Positions 26,651-34,157 of a DNA stretch of 64,000 bases are shown piece by piece (the first letter of the stretch is position 1; each line of letters starts with the position of its first letter). The notes under the pieces are model-generated. The model was not told the DNA's origin and made no database searches. It saw only the letters and a list, made by a program, of their open reading frames with translations. The stretch is from Chitinophaga sp. SYP-B3965. Its GTDB lineage: Bacteria > Bacteroidota > Bacteroidia > Chitinophagales > Chitinophagaceae. A program made the translations under genes and the position numbers. The stretch lies in NCBI RefSeq assembly GCF_009647655.1, contig NZ_WJFD01000004.1:124001-188000 (forward strand). The letters run 5' to 3'.

Positions 26651-27967
26651 ATGAAATTATTCGGCAAAATCTCTTTTTTCTTCCTGTTTTTGGTATTAAC
26701 GACCACATCCGCGCGTGCGCAATTCCTTATGGATATGATAGATACCACTACAGACCTGGGAAAAGGGATGATCTCCATCTATAAGAAATTTGACCATCTG
26801 CGGATCAGCGGTTACATGCAGCCCCAGTTCCAGTATGCTTCGGGGAAAGGGATAGAAACCTTTTCCGGCGGCAATTTTAACCCGCAGGCCGATAACCGTT
26901 TTATGCTGCGCCGGGGCCGTGTACGCTTTGATTATGCGCATTTTAACAAACGGGACCTGCCCACTGTGCAGTTTGTATTTCAATTTGACGGAACAGAGAG
27001 AGGGGTGAATATCCGCGACTTCTGGGGCCGGGTGTTTGACGGAAAATGGGATGTGGCAGCTTTTACCATGGGGATGTTTGCACGCCCTTTTGGATATGAA
27101 GTGAACCTTTCCTCCGGGGACAGGGAAGCACCTGAACGCGGACGCATGAGCCAGATCCTCATGAAAAGCGAACGGGATATGGGGGCTATGCTCACTTTTG
27201 AACCCCGGAAGAAATCACATCCACTGCATCTGCTCAAAATAGATATCGGCGCATTTAACGGGCAAGGACTTTCCGGACCTTCGGACTTTGACAGTCATAA
27301 GGACCTGATTGCGAGGGTGGCCCTGAAACCCATGAACATTGATCACAGCGGATGGTTATTATCTGCCGGAGCCTCTGTATTATATGGCGGGATGGAACAG
27401 TTCACGAAAGTGATCTATACCATGGAAGATGCGAAGAATGATTTTAATGTGGATTCATCCGCGGCCAATGTGGGTAAAATTGCGCCACGCCATTATTACG
27501 GGGCAGATGCACAATTGCTCATTCCTAACGCACATGGGTCTACGCAATTCAGAGCGGAATATATCAGGGGATCACAAACCGCTACCAACAAAACAACAGA
27601 AACGCCCGGTATTATTCCTATGGAGAGAGACGTTCTGGCGCCACTGTATATAAGAGATTTTGATGGCGCTTATTTTTGTTTCCTGCAACATCTTGGCAGT
27701 GCCAAACACCAGCTGGTATTGAAATACGACTGGTACGATCCCAACACCCATATCAAAGGCAAACAGCTGGGCCAGCCGGGTACACACATCAGCCCCGCAG
27801 ATATCCGTTATGATACTTTCGGCGCCGGGTATGTGTTGTACTTTAATGAGAATATGAAAGCCACTTTCTGGTTCGACAGGGTGTGGAATGAAAGCACTTC
27901 ACTGGAAGGATTTACTTCCGATGTAGATGATAATGTATTTACTGCACGGCTGCAATACCGGTTTTAG
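26651..27967 (+). CDS. OprO/OprP-type phosphate-selective porin
   Basis: Outer-membrane beta-barrel porin of the OprO/OprP family, 438 residues from ATG 26651 (MKLFGKISFFFLFLVLTTTSARAQ signal peptide). Family-typical early strands are seen: LRISGYMQPQFQYASGKG, the RFMLRRGRVRFDYAHFNKRDLPTVQFVFQFD stretch and the FARPFGYEVNLSSGDRE segment. It ends VFTARLQYRF, with a terminal aromatic as in barrel proteins. In Pseudomonas the family takes up phosphate or polyphosphate; in Bacteroidota many homologues have unproven substrate. It overlaps the next convergent gene by four bases. Confidence 0.85.
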   Translation: MKLFGKISFFFLFLVLTTTSARAQFLMDMIDTTTDLGKGMISIYKKFDHLRISGYMQPQFQYASGKGIETFSGGNFNPQADNRFMLRRGRVRFDYAHFNKRDLPTVQFVFQFDGTERGVNIRDFWGRVFDGKWDVAAFTMGMFARPFGYEVNLSSGDREAPERGRMSQILMKSERDMGAMLTFEPRKKSHPLHLLKIDIGAFNGQGLSGPSDFDSHKDLIARVALKPMNIDHSGWLLSAGASVLYGGMEQFTKVIYTMEDAKNDFNVDSSAANVGKIAPRHYYGADAQLLIPNAHGSTQFRAEYIRGSQTATNKTTETPGIIPMERDVLAPLYIRDFDGAYFCFLQHLGSAKHQLVLKYDWYDPNTHIKGKQLGQPGTHISPADIRYDTFGAGYVLYFNENMKATFWFDRVWNESTSLEGFTSDVDDNVFTARLQYRF

Positions 27968-28338
27968 GGTTGCCGCACAAAAGTCCTGCCCATAGTACCG
28001 CCCGAAGTCATAACAATGTGTGTGTTGGAAGCAACTGCAACGGTAAAGATCGTGGGGATGCCTGTTCCCGTTAATGTTACATCTAATACTCTAAAATCGC
28101 TGCTTTGTGCATTAAGCCGGTAAGTGCCCTGTTCTGTGATCACCAGGTTTATGTTGCGCTTTTCATAAGTACTGTCTCTCCGGAAGGTGAAATATTCAGA
28201 CGTTTTGCTGGAATGCGGGGGCAGTAACTCTTTCCAGGTACCCTGCAAGGTTTCCGGTGATGCCGGTTCTATTTTTGATTTCTTACAGGCGGAAGCTACT
28301 GCTATTACGATCAGGAGGAATAGTATGATACGTTTCAT
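27964..28338 (-). CDS. Lipoprotein, paralogue 3 of a tandem set
   Basis: 124 residues, lipobox C18 (MKRIILFLLIVIAVASAC). The body follows the pattern L.GTW.E.L...S......F..D.TY......ITEQGTYRL......VLDVT, ending SGGTMGRTFVRQP. This looks like a small lipocalin-like beta-barrel; the GTW and TFVR features are shared with the two genes upstream. Function not recognised. It converges on the porin gene with a four-base overlap of stop codons. Confidence 0.75.
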   Translation of the reverse strand: MKRIILFLLIVIAVASACKKSKIEPASPETLQGTWKELLPPHSSKTSEYFTFRRDSTYEKRNINLVITEQGTYRLNAQSSDFRVLDVTLTGTGIPTIFTVAVASNTHIVMTSGGTMGRTFVRQP

Positions 28339-28349
28339 AAAGGTGGTTT

Positions 28350-28748
28350 TTAAGGTACACGCACAAAAGGCCTGCCTGCAGTGCTGCCATTATAATAAAG
28401 AACAAAACGGTTCCGGGAAGTAAGTTCAATACGGGCATTGGTTGATACAGAAGTTCCATTTGCAGGAATCATTGTAATGTTCACGATACTTGCTGCAGTA
28501 GTACCGATGGGCACAAGCTGATAAGCGCCCTGCTCTGTGGTTATGCCATAGGACCTCATATAGGTACGATCTGTTTTGAAGGAATAAGTATTGGGGAGCA
28601 TGCTGGAGGAGAGTGCCAGATTTTCGTCCTCCCAGTTACCGATCAGGTTCTCCACTGATACCGTGGGCGTGGGCTGTGGTTTTTTGGGCTTTCTGCAGGC
28701 TGCGGATACAGCTGCAATGAGTACGAGAAATAATAAAATACGTTTCAT
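28350..28748 (-). CDS. Lipoprotein, paralogue 2 of a tandem set
   Basis: 132 residues, lipobox C18 (MKRILLFLVLIAAVSAAC). It shares the family pattern LIGNWEDE, SFKTDRTYMRS, TTEQGAYQL and the end NGSTAGRPFVRVP with its two neighbours. It is the most diverged: the GTW is GNW. It is 11 bases from the downstream paralogue, so the genes are co-transcribed. Probably a lipocalin-like lipoprotein; no named function. Confidence 0.75.
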   Translation of the reverse strand: MKRILLFLVLIAAVSAACRKPKKPQPTPTVSVENLIGNWEDENLALSSSMLPNTYSFKTDRTYMRSYGITTEQGAYQLVPIGTTAASIVNITMIPANGTSVSTNARIELTSRNRFVLYYNGSTAGRPFVRVP

Positions 28749-28777
28749 AAAAGTAGTTTAAGGGGATTATTAATTTA

Positions 28778-29155
28778 CTACTGTACGCGGACGTAGGTTA
28801 TGCCCATGGTGCCTCCAGACGATATGATCATCTGATTATGAGTCTTAAGTTCGATCGTAAACGGGGGAGTTGTTCCACCCGCCCTTGAGAATGTTACGTC
28901 TAATATCCTTACACCGCTCCCTGCTGCATGAGCACTGAAAGTACCATGCACTGTTCCCACAAAATCTCCTGCCACCATCGTATAGGTACTATCCTGCCGG
29001 AAAATGTAACCATTAGAACGTGCACTTGAAACAGGAGAGAGTTGTTCTTGCCAGGTGCCTATCAGGCTATTGATCGTTACGATCTCTTCTTTTTTAGATT
29101 TCTTGCAGGATGCGAGGATAATAACCGCAAGGGTAAGGTATAAAATTTTTTTCAT
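28778..29155 (-). CDS. Lipoprotein, paralogue 1 of a tandem set
   Basis: 125 residues, lipobox C17 (MKKILYLTLAVIILASC). The pattern is LIGTWQEQLSPVSSARSNGYIFRQDSTYT, then VLDVTFSR, ending SGGTMGITYVRVQ. It is first in the three-gene paralogous row (29-base gap to the next). It lies 62 bases after the histidine kinase gene on the same strand and could be read through from the two-component operon. No terminator is seen in that gap. Confidence 0.75.
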   Translation of the reverse strand: MKKILYLTLAVIILASCKKSKKEEIVTINSLIGTWQEQLSPVSSARSNGYIFRQDSTYTMVAGDFVGTVHGTFSAHAAGSGVRILDVTFSRAGGTTPPFTIELKTHNQMIISSGGTMGITYVRVQ

Positions 29156-29217
29156 GGTAGCTGGGAATTGTCTTGTGGAGCGGATCGGCCCCCCAAAATG
29201 TTACAGCCTCGGGAAAA

Positions 29218-30330
29218 TTAACTTTCCCGGCCCAGTTCCAGCGTAAACCCAAAGGTAGAACCTACTTCTATCTTGCTGCGTACATTGATGGTCTGGTCAT
29301 GTGCTTCCACAATGTGTTTTACGATGGCCAGTCCTAAACCGGTGCCGCCAATATCCCTGCTGCGGGCGCGGTCTGTTCTGTAAAAGCGTTCAAATACACG
29401 GGGGAGGTGTTCTTCTGCCATGCCGATGCCGGAGTCTGAGATCTCTATCAGCACGCGTCTGCCATCCATATTGTAAATGCTGGCAATGGTATGGCCTTCC
29501 TGTTTGCCGTATTTTACGGAATTCTCTATGAGGTTGATCAATACCTGGCGGATCTTTTCTTTATCTGCGGAAACGTGAATGGGGGCTTCACATCCTTTTT
29601 TAATACTGAATTTGATCTCTTTCTGGTTGGCTTTCAGGGAGAGAGTATCAAACACATCTTTCACAAGGTCCTGGATCACAAACACTTCCTTGTTGATGGT
29701 CATTTCCCCGCTTTCCAGTTTGGAGATCTCATCCAGGTCGTCTATCAGTCTGCAAAGGCGGTCGATGTTCTTGGTGGCGTTCTTCAGGAACATCTTGTTC
29801 ACGGCGGGATCATCAATGGCCCCGTCCAGTAAAGTATGGATGTATCCCTGTACGGCAAAGATGGGTGTTTTCAGTTCATGGGAAAGGTTGAGCAGGAACT
29901 CCTTGCGGAAGGCTTCGTTCTTACGCAGGTTTTCCAGTTCTTCTTTCTTTTGAGACGCCCATTTTTCTACGTCCTCACTTACCTCGTCTATCGTTTTCAA
30001 GGGCAGGATGTTCTTGTTGAAGAAGTCTTCCCGTTTGGAAGCTTTGGTTTGGTAAATGAACTTGTAGATCAGTTTGATCTTGCGGTAGATAAAGTTCTGT
30101 AACGTATAGAGATACAGGTAGTAAGCTACCAGGAAGGTAAGGCCGAAAGCGATCAGGGTTTCCCGATAACCTACTTCCAGGATCAGGCAACCCAATCCCA
30201 TTATAAGTGACAGCACAAGCGCCGTGAAAGCGGCCAGCTTCTGCGGTGAAAGATTTTTAGCTTTGAACATGCTCCAGAGTGAGTAAAGATTGTAATACCG
30301 GGAAATTAACTCAAATTTTTTATTCGCCAT
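29218..30330 (-). CDS. PhoR-like sensor histidine kinase
   Basis: Membrane sensor kinase, 370 residues from ATG 30330 (MANKKFELISRYY). Two membrane segments at about 32-51 and 57-76 are separated by only a few residues, so there is almost no periplasmic sensor domain. The rest is cytoplasmic. The H-box is NLSHELKTPIFAVQGY with phosphoacceptor H141. The ATPase boxes are NLIENSVKYG (N), DSGIGMAEEHLPRVFERFYRTD (G1/F) and GGTGLGLAIVKHIVEAH (G2). It follows the response regulator gene. The absence of an external domain suggests it senses the membrane or a partner protein, as PhoR does with PhoU and Pst. Confidence 0.92.
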   Translation of the reverse strand: MANKKFELISRYYNLYSLWSMFKAKNLSPQKLAAFTALVLSLIMGLGCLILEVGYRETLIAFGLTFLVAYYLYLYTLQNFIYRKIKLIYKFIYQTKASKREDFFNKNILPLKTIDEVSEDVEKWASQKKEELENLRKNEAFRKEFLLNLSHELKTPIFAVQGYIHTLLDGAIDDPAVNKMFLKNATKNIDRLCRLIDDLDEISKLESGEMTINKEVFVIQDLVKDVFDTLSLKANQKEIKFSIKKGCEAPIHVSADKEKIRQVLINLIENSVKYGKQEGHTIASIYNMDGRRVLIEISDSGIGMAEEHLPRVFERFYRTDRARSRDIGGTGLGLAIVKHIVEAHDQTINVRSKIEVGSTFGFTLELGRES

Positions 30331-30399
30331 AATCAAACACTATCGCCCGGCCCCCGGGAGAGCTTTTCACTGAACAGTAAAATAGAAAATTGGGGGTTA

Positions 30400-31083
30400 T
30401 TACATCTCGAATTTGTAGCCTACACCTTTAACAGTTGTGATCAGGTCAACGCCCAATTTCTGGCGGATCTTACGGATGTGTACATCAATGGTACGGTCTC
30501 CTACGATCACTTCAGTGCCCCATACCTGGTTCAGGATCTCGTTGCGGAGAAATACCCGGCCTGGTTTGGATGCCAGCAATGTTAACAGTTCGAATTCTTT
30601 TTTGGCGAGAACGATCTCTACACCTTTATAGGTAACAGTGAATTTTTCGCGGTCAATGATCAGGTCGCCCAGATGCATTTGCTGTTCTTCCACTTTGTTG
30701 AGGCGGCGGAACAATGCGTTGATCCTGCTTACCAGCAACTTGGGTTTAATGGGTTTGGCGATATAATCATCTGCACCCATTTCCAAACCTTCAATCTCAC
30801 TTTTCTCGTCATTCAGGGCGGTTAAGAACAATACCATTGTTTCTTTAAACTCAGGCAACTTACGGATCTCTTTACAGGTGTCTATTCCGTTCTTGTTGGG
30901 CATCATGATGTCCAGCATGATCAGGTCCGGTCTGAAGATCTTGGCTTTTTGAATGGCTTCGAGGCCATCCTTGGCTGTCACTGTTTCGTAACCGGCACTT
31001 TTGAGATTGTAACTGATGATTTCGAGGATATCCATTTCATCATCCACTACAAGAATTTTACCTACTGCTACTGCTGGTTCCAT
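30400..31083 (-). CDS. OmpR/PhoB-family response regulator
   Basis: Two-domain DNA-binding regulator, 227 residues from ATG 31083 (MEPAVAVGKILVVDDE). ATG 31089 is also possible, while the longest in-frame start at 31113 overlaps the promoter. The receiver domain has the acidic pair DD, phosphoacceptor D58 in LDIMMP, T in LFLTALND and K in AKPIKP. The C-terminal winged helix shows FELLTLLASKPGRVFLRNEILNQVWG and GDRTIDVHIRKIRQKLG, ending KGVGYKFEM, as in PhoB. It is first gene of an operon with the sensor kinase. It probably controls envelope or phosphate genes nearby, by analogy only. Confidence 0.94.
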   Translation of the reverse strand: MEPAVAVGKILVVDDEMDILEIISYNLKSAGYETVTAKDGLEAIQKAKIFRPDLIMLDIMMPNKNGIDTCKEIRKLPEFKETMVLFLTALNDEKSEIEGLEMGADDYIAKPIKPKLLVSRINALFRRLNKVEEQQMHLGDLIIDREKFTVTYKGVEIVLAKKEFELLTLLASKPGRVFLRNEILNQVWGTEVIVGDRTIDVHIRKIRQKLGVDLITTVKGVGYKFEM

Positions 31084-31110
31084 CAACATAATGAGTTTTT
31101 TAAGATGGCA

Positions 31111-31118
31111 CAAAATTA
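31111..31118 (-). promoter_or_regulatory. -7 element of the two-component operon
   Basis: Minus-strand TAATTTTG, a perfect TAnnTTTG, 21-27 bases before the two likely response-regulator starts. No clear -33 TTG. Confidence 0.5.
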
Positions 31119-31300
31119 ACTTGCTAATTCCCGATTAATAGAATGATAACATTATAAAATTGTTAAGTTAAGCCATCCTGGCATTTTTCATGCCTGTATG
31201 TAAGGTACGGAATTCAAAACGGATTTGTGCATTTGTGTACCTAGTTCGTTGGTATGATGGAATTTTTAAATGACAGTAAAATCTAATAAATATGAGGGGA

Positions 31301-31332
31301 TTGCTATTTCCACATAATTGGTAGTAAATTTG
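31301..31332 (+). promoter_or_regulatory. Promoter of the 728-residue secreted protein gene
   Basis: TTG at 31301-31303, 21-base spacer, TAAATTTG at 31325-31332. This is a full-consensus Bacteroidota promoter, 27 bases before the ATG. Confidence 0.75.
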
Positions 31333-31359
31333 CAGTATAGCGAGGAGTAATACACTTAT

Positions 31360-33546
31360 ATGAGAAAATTATTACTGATTATATGTTTGGGAATTGTATA
31401 CAGCAATTGGGTATCGGCGCAACCACAGCAGATCAAGATCCCCATCCAGCGGCAGATCTTCCACGATAACATTGATAAAGAACAGGTTACTGCAGATAAA
31501 TTCGACAGTAAAACGGATAACTATATCAAAGTGGGAGATGATGAGGCTATAAACCTGCAGGTGACCAACGCCCTCATCAAACAGGTAGATGATATTCAGA
31601 TAGAAATAGAAAAAGATACCGCTTTAGACCAAAGGCTCAAGGTGAAATACCTTTCCGGCCTCCAACAGGTGCTCAAAGATTATAACAGCAAACGTGCTTT
31701 CCGGAGGATAGATGCCGCAGAGGCACCATCTATCGTACAAGCCTATCGCAGCATGATGCTGGCGGACATTAAAGGCCAAAGCATTTACCCCATTGCCCGC
31801 AAACTGAGCTTTGAATCAGGTGATAAACTGGTAGAGGTGTTCAACGATAACCCCGGCTACAAAGAATCCCGCCAGGAGATGTTTTCCAAATACGCCTTTA
31901 AGAACCTGGAGGATATTATGCCCAAACTGGGGCCTTACCTGGATTACCCGGTTACAGACTCCGTGATTGCCACGGTAGCCCGCCTGTACCCCAATAAATT
32001 ACTCACTTACGCTACTTCTTATACTCCCACAGCCAGCGCCATCCGTCGTAATCCGGACCACCTGGTGCAACAGATCGTGCAGATAGGCCGTTCCAGCCAG
32101 TCTACCAAGCTGATGCCTTTCATTGATCAGTTACTGGATGGTTCTTCCACCGTAGCTGAACTGGAAGCCTCGGTAGAGAATGATGACAACTACTTCCGCC
32201 AGATGGTGAAAACCTCCATCCTGCTCCAGAAGAAGAAAGCAGAAGGGCAGAACCCGCTGGGGCTGAAATCCATGAGCGAGAATATGCGGGCTAAATCTAT
32301 GCGGTATATCCGGGAGATGAATGACCTGCATGAGGAACCTCATCCCGTACGTTTCCGGATCGTAAAGGATTTTACGCCGGAAGAGCTCTATTACCTGATC
32401 GTGAACGGGCAGGAGGAGCTTTATACCTCCAGCTATACGAACGCTGCTAAAATGGGCTTATATGACCAGATGATGGCGCGTATGAAACCTCCCCGGGGAG
32501 ATAGTCTGCTCATGCTGGTAAGTTTTGATAAGTTCAAGAAGTTCATTGCCATGGCGGCGGGCTTCAACACCTTAGATAATTTCCTCAAATCCATGGATCC
32601 CGAAAACGCCAACTACCTCATGGTGAAATTCGTACGGAGCCTGGAGAAAACGGAGGACCTGGAAGATGCGGTGGATGTGGCCAATTCCTTTGGCAGTATC
32701 AGAGACCCCAAACTCCTGGACTTCCTTCGCACAGAAGTGAAAAAGAACCTGGTATTTGTTACCGGCAAAAAGGATAAACGCGGGATCACCATTTACGAAT
32801 TGCTGAACAGTATCTTTACGGAAGAAGGGAAAGGCAATGACTCCACTGTGGCATCTGACATGGCGGCCAAATTATCACTGCCTCCCATCAATTACGTGGA
32901 ATACAGTACCCTGCCAAGTGATAGCGGCCGGGTATACCAGCAGGTTTTCTTCTATGGAGATGAAGATGGGGCCAGTTCCTACGCCAGCTTTATGGGTAAT
33001 TTCCCCAGTTCTTCCTGGAGCGTGAGCAAAAACGCCTTCTGGACTACTATTACTTCTACCAAAGGGAAACCTACCACGATATACGCCAATCTCCCTCTAA
33101 AAGAGCCGGAAGATAAAACCGCCATCGAGAAGCTGGCGGAATATCTGGATGAAAAAGATATTCATCCCACGGTGTTCATTCACCGTGGCCACAGTTACCA
33201 CGTGAACACTACGCTGGATAACCTGCAAAGTACTGCCCGCATCGTGATCTTAGGATCTTGTGGTGGCTACCATAACCTGGCCACCGTATTGGAAAAAGCC
33301 CCGGAGGCACATATTATCTCTTCCAAGCAGGTAGGTACCCGCTGGGTAAATGAGCCCATAATCCTGAGCTTAGAAGATATTATCCGTGCCGGCAAGAATG
33401 TGGATTGGGTGCAAATGTGGGCCGGCCTGAGCAAGAAATTTGCCGGAGACGCCCGCAACAAACCCCTGTTTGATGACTATGTACCCCCGCATAAGAACCT
33501 TGGGGCTATATTCATCAAGGCTTACAGGCAGGTGATGAAAGATTAA
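31360..33546 (+). CDS. Secreted protein with a putative caspase/gingipain-fold peptidase domain
   Basis: 728 residues with signal peptide MRKLLLIICLGIVYSNWVSAQ. Residues about 25-500 are mostly helical and charged and resemble no domain I can name. From about 530 an alpha/beta pattern begins (YQQVFFYGDEDGASSYASFMGNF). A strand ending in HRGHSYH (H608-H614) is followed 20 residues later by the strand ARIVILGSCGGYHN, with C634 at its end. A hydrophobic strand ending in GH and the next ending in CGG is the His/Cys dyad layout of clan CD peptidases (caspase, clostripain, gingipain). H611 and C634 would be catalytic. The spacing is short for the clan, so activity is inference. Own promoter and terminator; single-gene unit. 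Confidence 0.7.
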   Translation: MRKLLLIICLGIVYSNWVSAQPQQIKIPIQRQIFHDNIDKEQVTADKFDSKTDNYIKVGDDEAINLQVTNALIKQVDDIQIEIEKDTALDQRLKVKYLSGLQQVLKDYNSKRAFRRIDAAEAPSIVQAYRSMMLADIKGQSIYPIARKLSFESGDKLVEVFNDNPGYKESRQEMFSKYAFKNLEDIMPKLGPYLDYPVTDSVIATVARLYPNKLLTYATSYTPTASAIRRNPDHLVQQIVQIGRSSQSTKLMPFIDQLLDGSSTVAELEASVENDDNYFRQMVKTSILLQKKKAEGQNPLGLKSMSENMRAKSMRYIREMNDLHEEPHPVRFRIVKDFTPEELYYLIVNGQEELYTSSYTNAAKMGLYDQMMARMKPPRGDSLLMLVSFDKFKKFIAMAAGFNTLDNFLKSMDPENANYLMVKFVRSLEKTEDLEDAVDVANSFGSIRDPKLLDFLRTEVKKNLVFVTGKKDKRGITIYELLNSIFTEEGKGNDSTVASDMAAKLSLPPINYVEYSTLPSDSGRVYQQVFFYGDEDGASSYASFMGNFPSSSWSVSKNAFWTTITSTKGKPTTIYANLPLKEPEDKTAIEKLAEYLDEKDIHPTVFIHRGHSYHVNTTLDNLQSTARIVILGSCGGYHNLATVLEKAPEAHIISSKQVGTRWVNEPIILSLEDIIRAGKNVDWVQMWAGLSKKFAGDARNKPLFDDYVPPHKNLGAIFIKAYRQVMKD

Positions 33547-33570
33547 GAATTGTATTCTTCTATATGAGAA

Positions 33571-33597
33571 GGCTCGCCGGCAGGCGGGCCTTTTTTT
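33571..33597 (+). terminator. Intrinsic terminator after the 728-residue protein gene
   Basis: GGCTCGCC, loop GGCA, GGCGGGCC (8 bp with one G-T pair), then seven T residues, 25 bases after the stop. Confidence 0.9.
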
Positions 33598-33604
33598 GTT
33601 TAGG

Positions 33605-33760
33605 GCGCCCCGGCGGCAGAGAGGGAGTTTTTTATTTAAGGGAATTCCCTGCCGGCAGAGAGAGGTTTTTTATTTAAGGAAACTACCTGGCGGTAAAGAG
33701 AGGTCTTTTTATTTAAGAAGCTCCCCCCTGCCGGCTGAGAGGGTATTTTTTATTTAAGAA
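33605..33760. repeat. Degenerate tandem repeat, period 38-41 bp
   Basis: At least four units, each with a GC-rich core near CCTGCCGGCAGAGAGAGG and a T-tract ending in TTATTTAAG. TTATTTAAG occurs at 33632, 33670, 33709 and 33750 (spacings 38, 39, 41). A further core copy, CCTGCCGGCAAAGAG, is at 33832. It follows directly after a terminator. The palindromic core plus T-run makes each unit resemble a weak terminator, so this may be an expanded terminator-like element. Confidence 0.75.
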
Positions 33761-33961
33761 AGAAGTTCTTTTAAAAAAGTCGCCTATCTGAAAAAGAGAA
33801 AAAAAACCGCCCTTTCCTGCGCGGCAAACTCCCTGCCGGCAAAGAGTTTTAGGGAGGTTTCTTTTTCATAGAAAGGTACTTTTTTGCCCAAAAAACCTAT
33901 CAGGGGCGAAAATATCGCCATTATCCCATCAATGCACCCTCCATCCCGGCTCTATAGTTGT

Positions 33962-34080
33962 ATATCCCTATATCACTGAAAGCCCATTCCTATAACACTC
34001 CTATAGCATTCCTATATCGTTTGGATATACCTATGCTATAGGAATGATATACCAGTGCTATAGGAGCGATATAGGAGAGA
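33962..34080. repeat. Inverted array of 11-bp units (TATAGGARTGN)
   Basis: On the right side TATAGG or TATACC starts at 34026, 34037, 34048, 34059 and 34070, each exactly 11 bases apart. On the left side CCTATA occurs at 33967, 33989, 34000 and 34011, again at multiples of 11, in opposite orientation. The unit at 33978 is degraded. The centre is near 34017-34025. A 10-bp arm CATTCCTATA / TATAGGAATG is perfect. Confidence 0.85.
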
Positions 34081-34157
34081 GCCGAAATAGTACCAGGATA
34101 ACCCTGCCAATCACCCACTTCTTTGCGAAATAGATTTATCAATTTACTTTTACAGGA

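Larger units (their letters stand above)
33547..34157. other. 611-bp gene-free region with two repeat arrays
   Basis: No credible coding frame. Contents from left to right: the terminator at 33571-33597; the 38-41-bp repeat (33605-33760); a second terminator-like hairpin with arms at 33826-33834 and 33851-33860 followed by CTTTTTC; and the inverted 11-bp repeat (33962-34080). The ABC exporter promoter should lie at the right end. TACTTTTA at 34145-34152 differs by one base from a -7 element but is only five bases from the ATG. Confidence 0.7.

Noticed and set aside
26651..31083. Complete phosphate-starvation regulon
   Set aside because: The neighbouring porin, PhoBR-like pair and PiT/DUF47 genes are suggestive, but no Pst system, alkaline phosphatase or recognisable Pho box was found, so it is kept only as an inference.
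33605..34080. CRISPR array
   Set aside because: The repeats are degenerate, units abut without unique spacers, and no cas gene is in the window.
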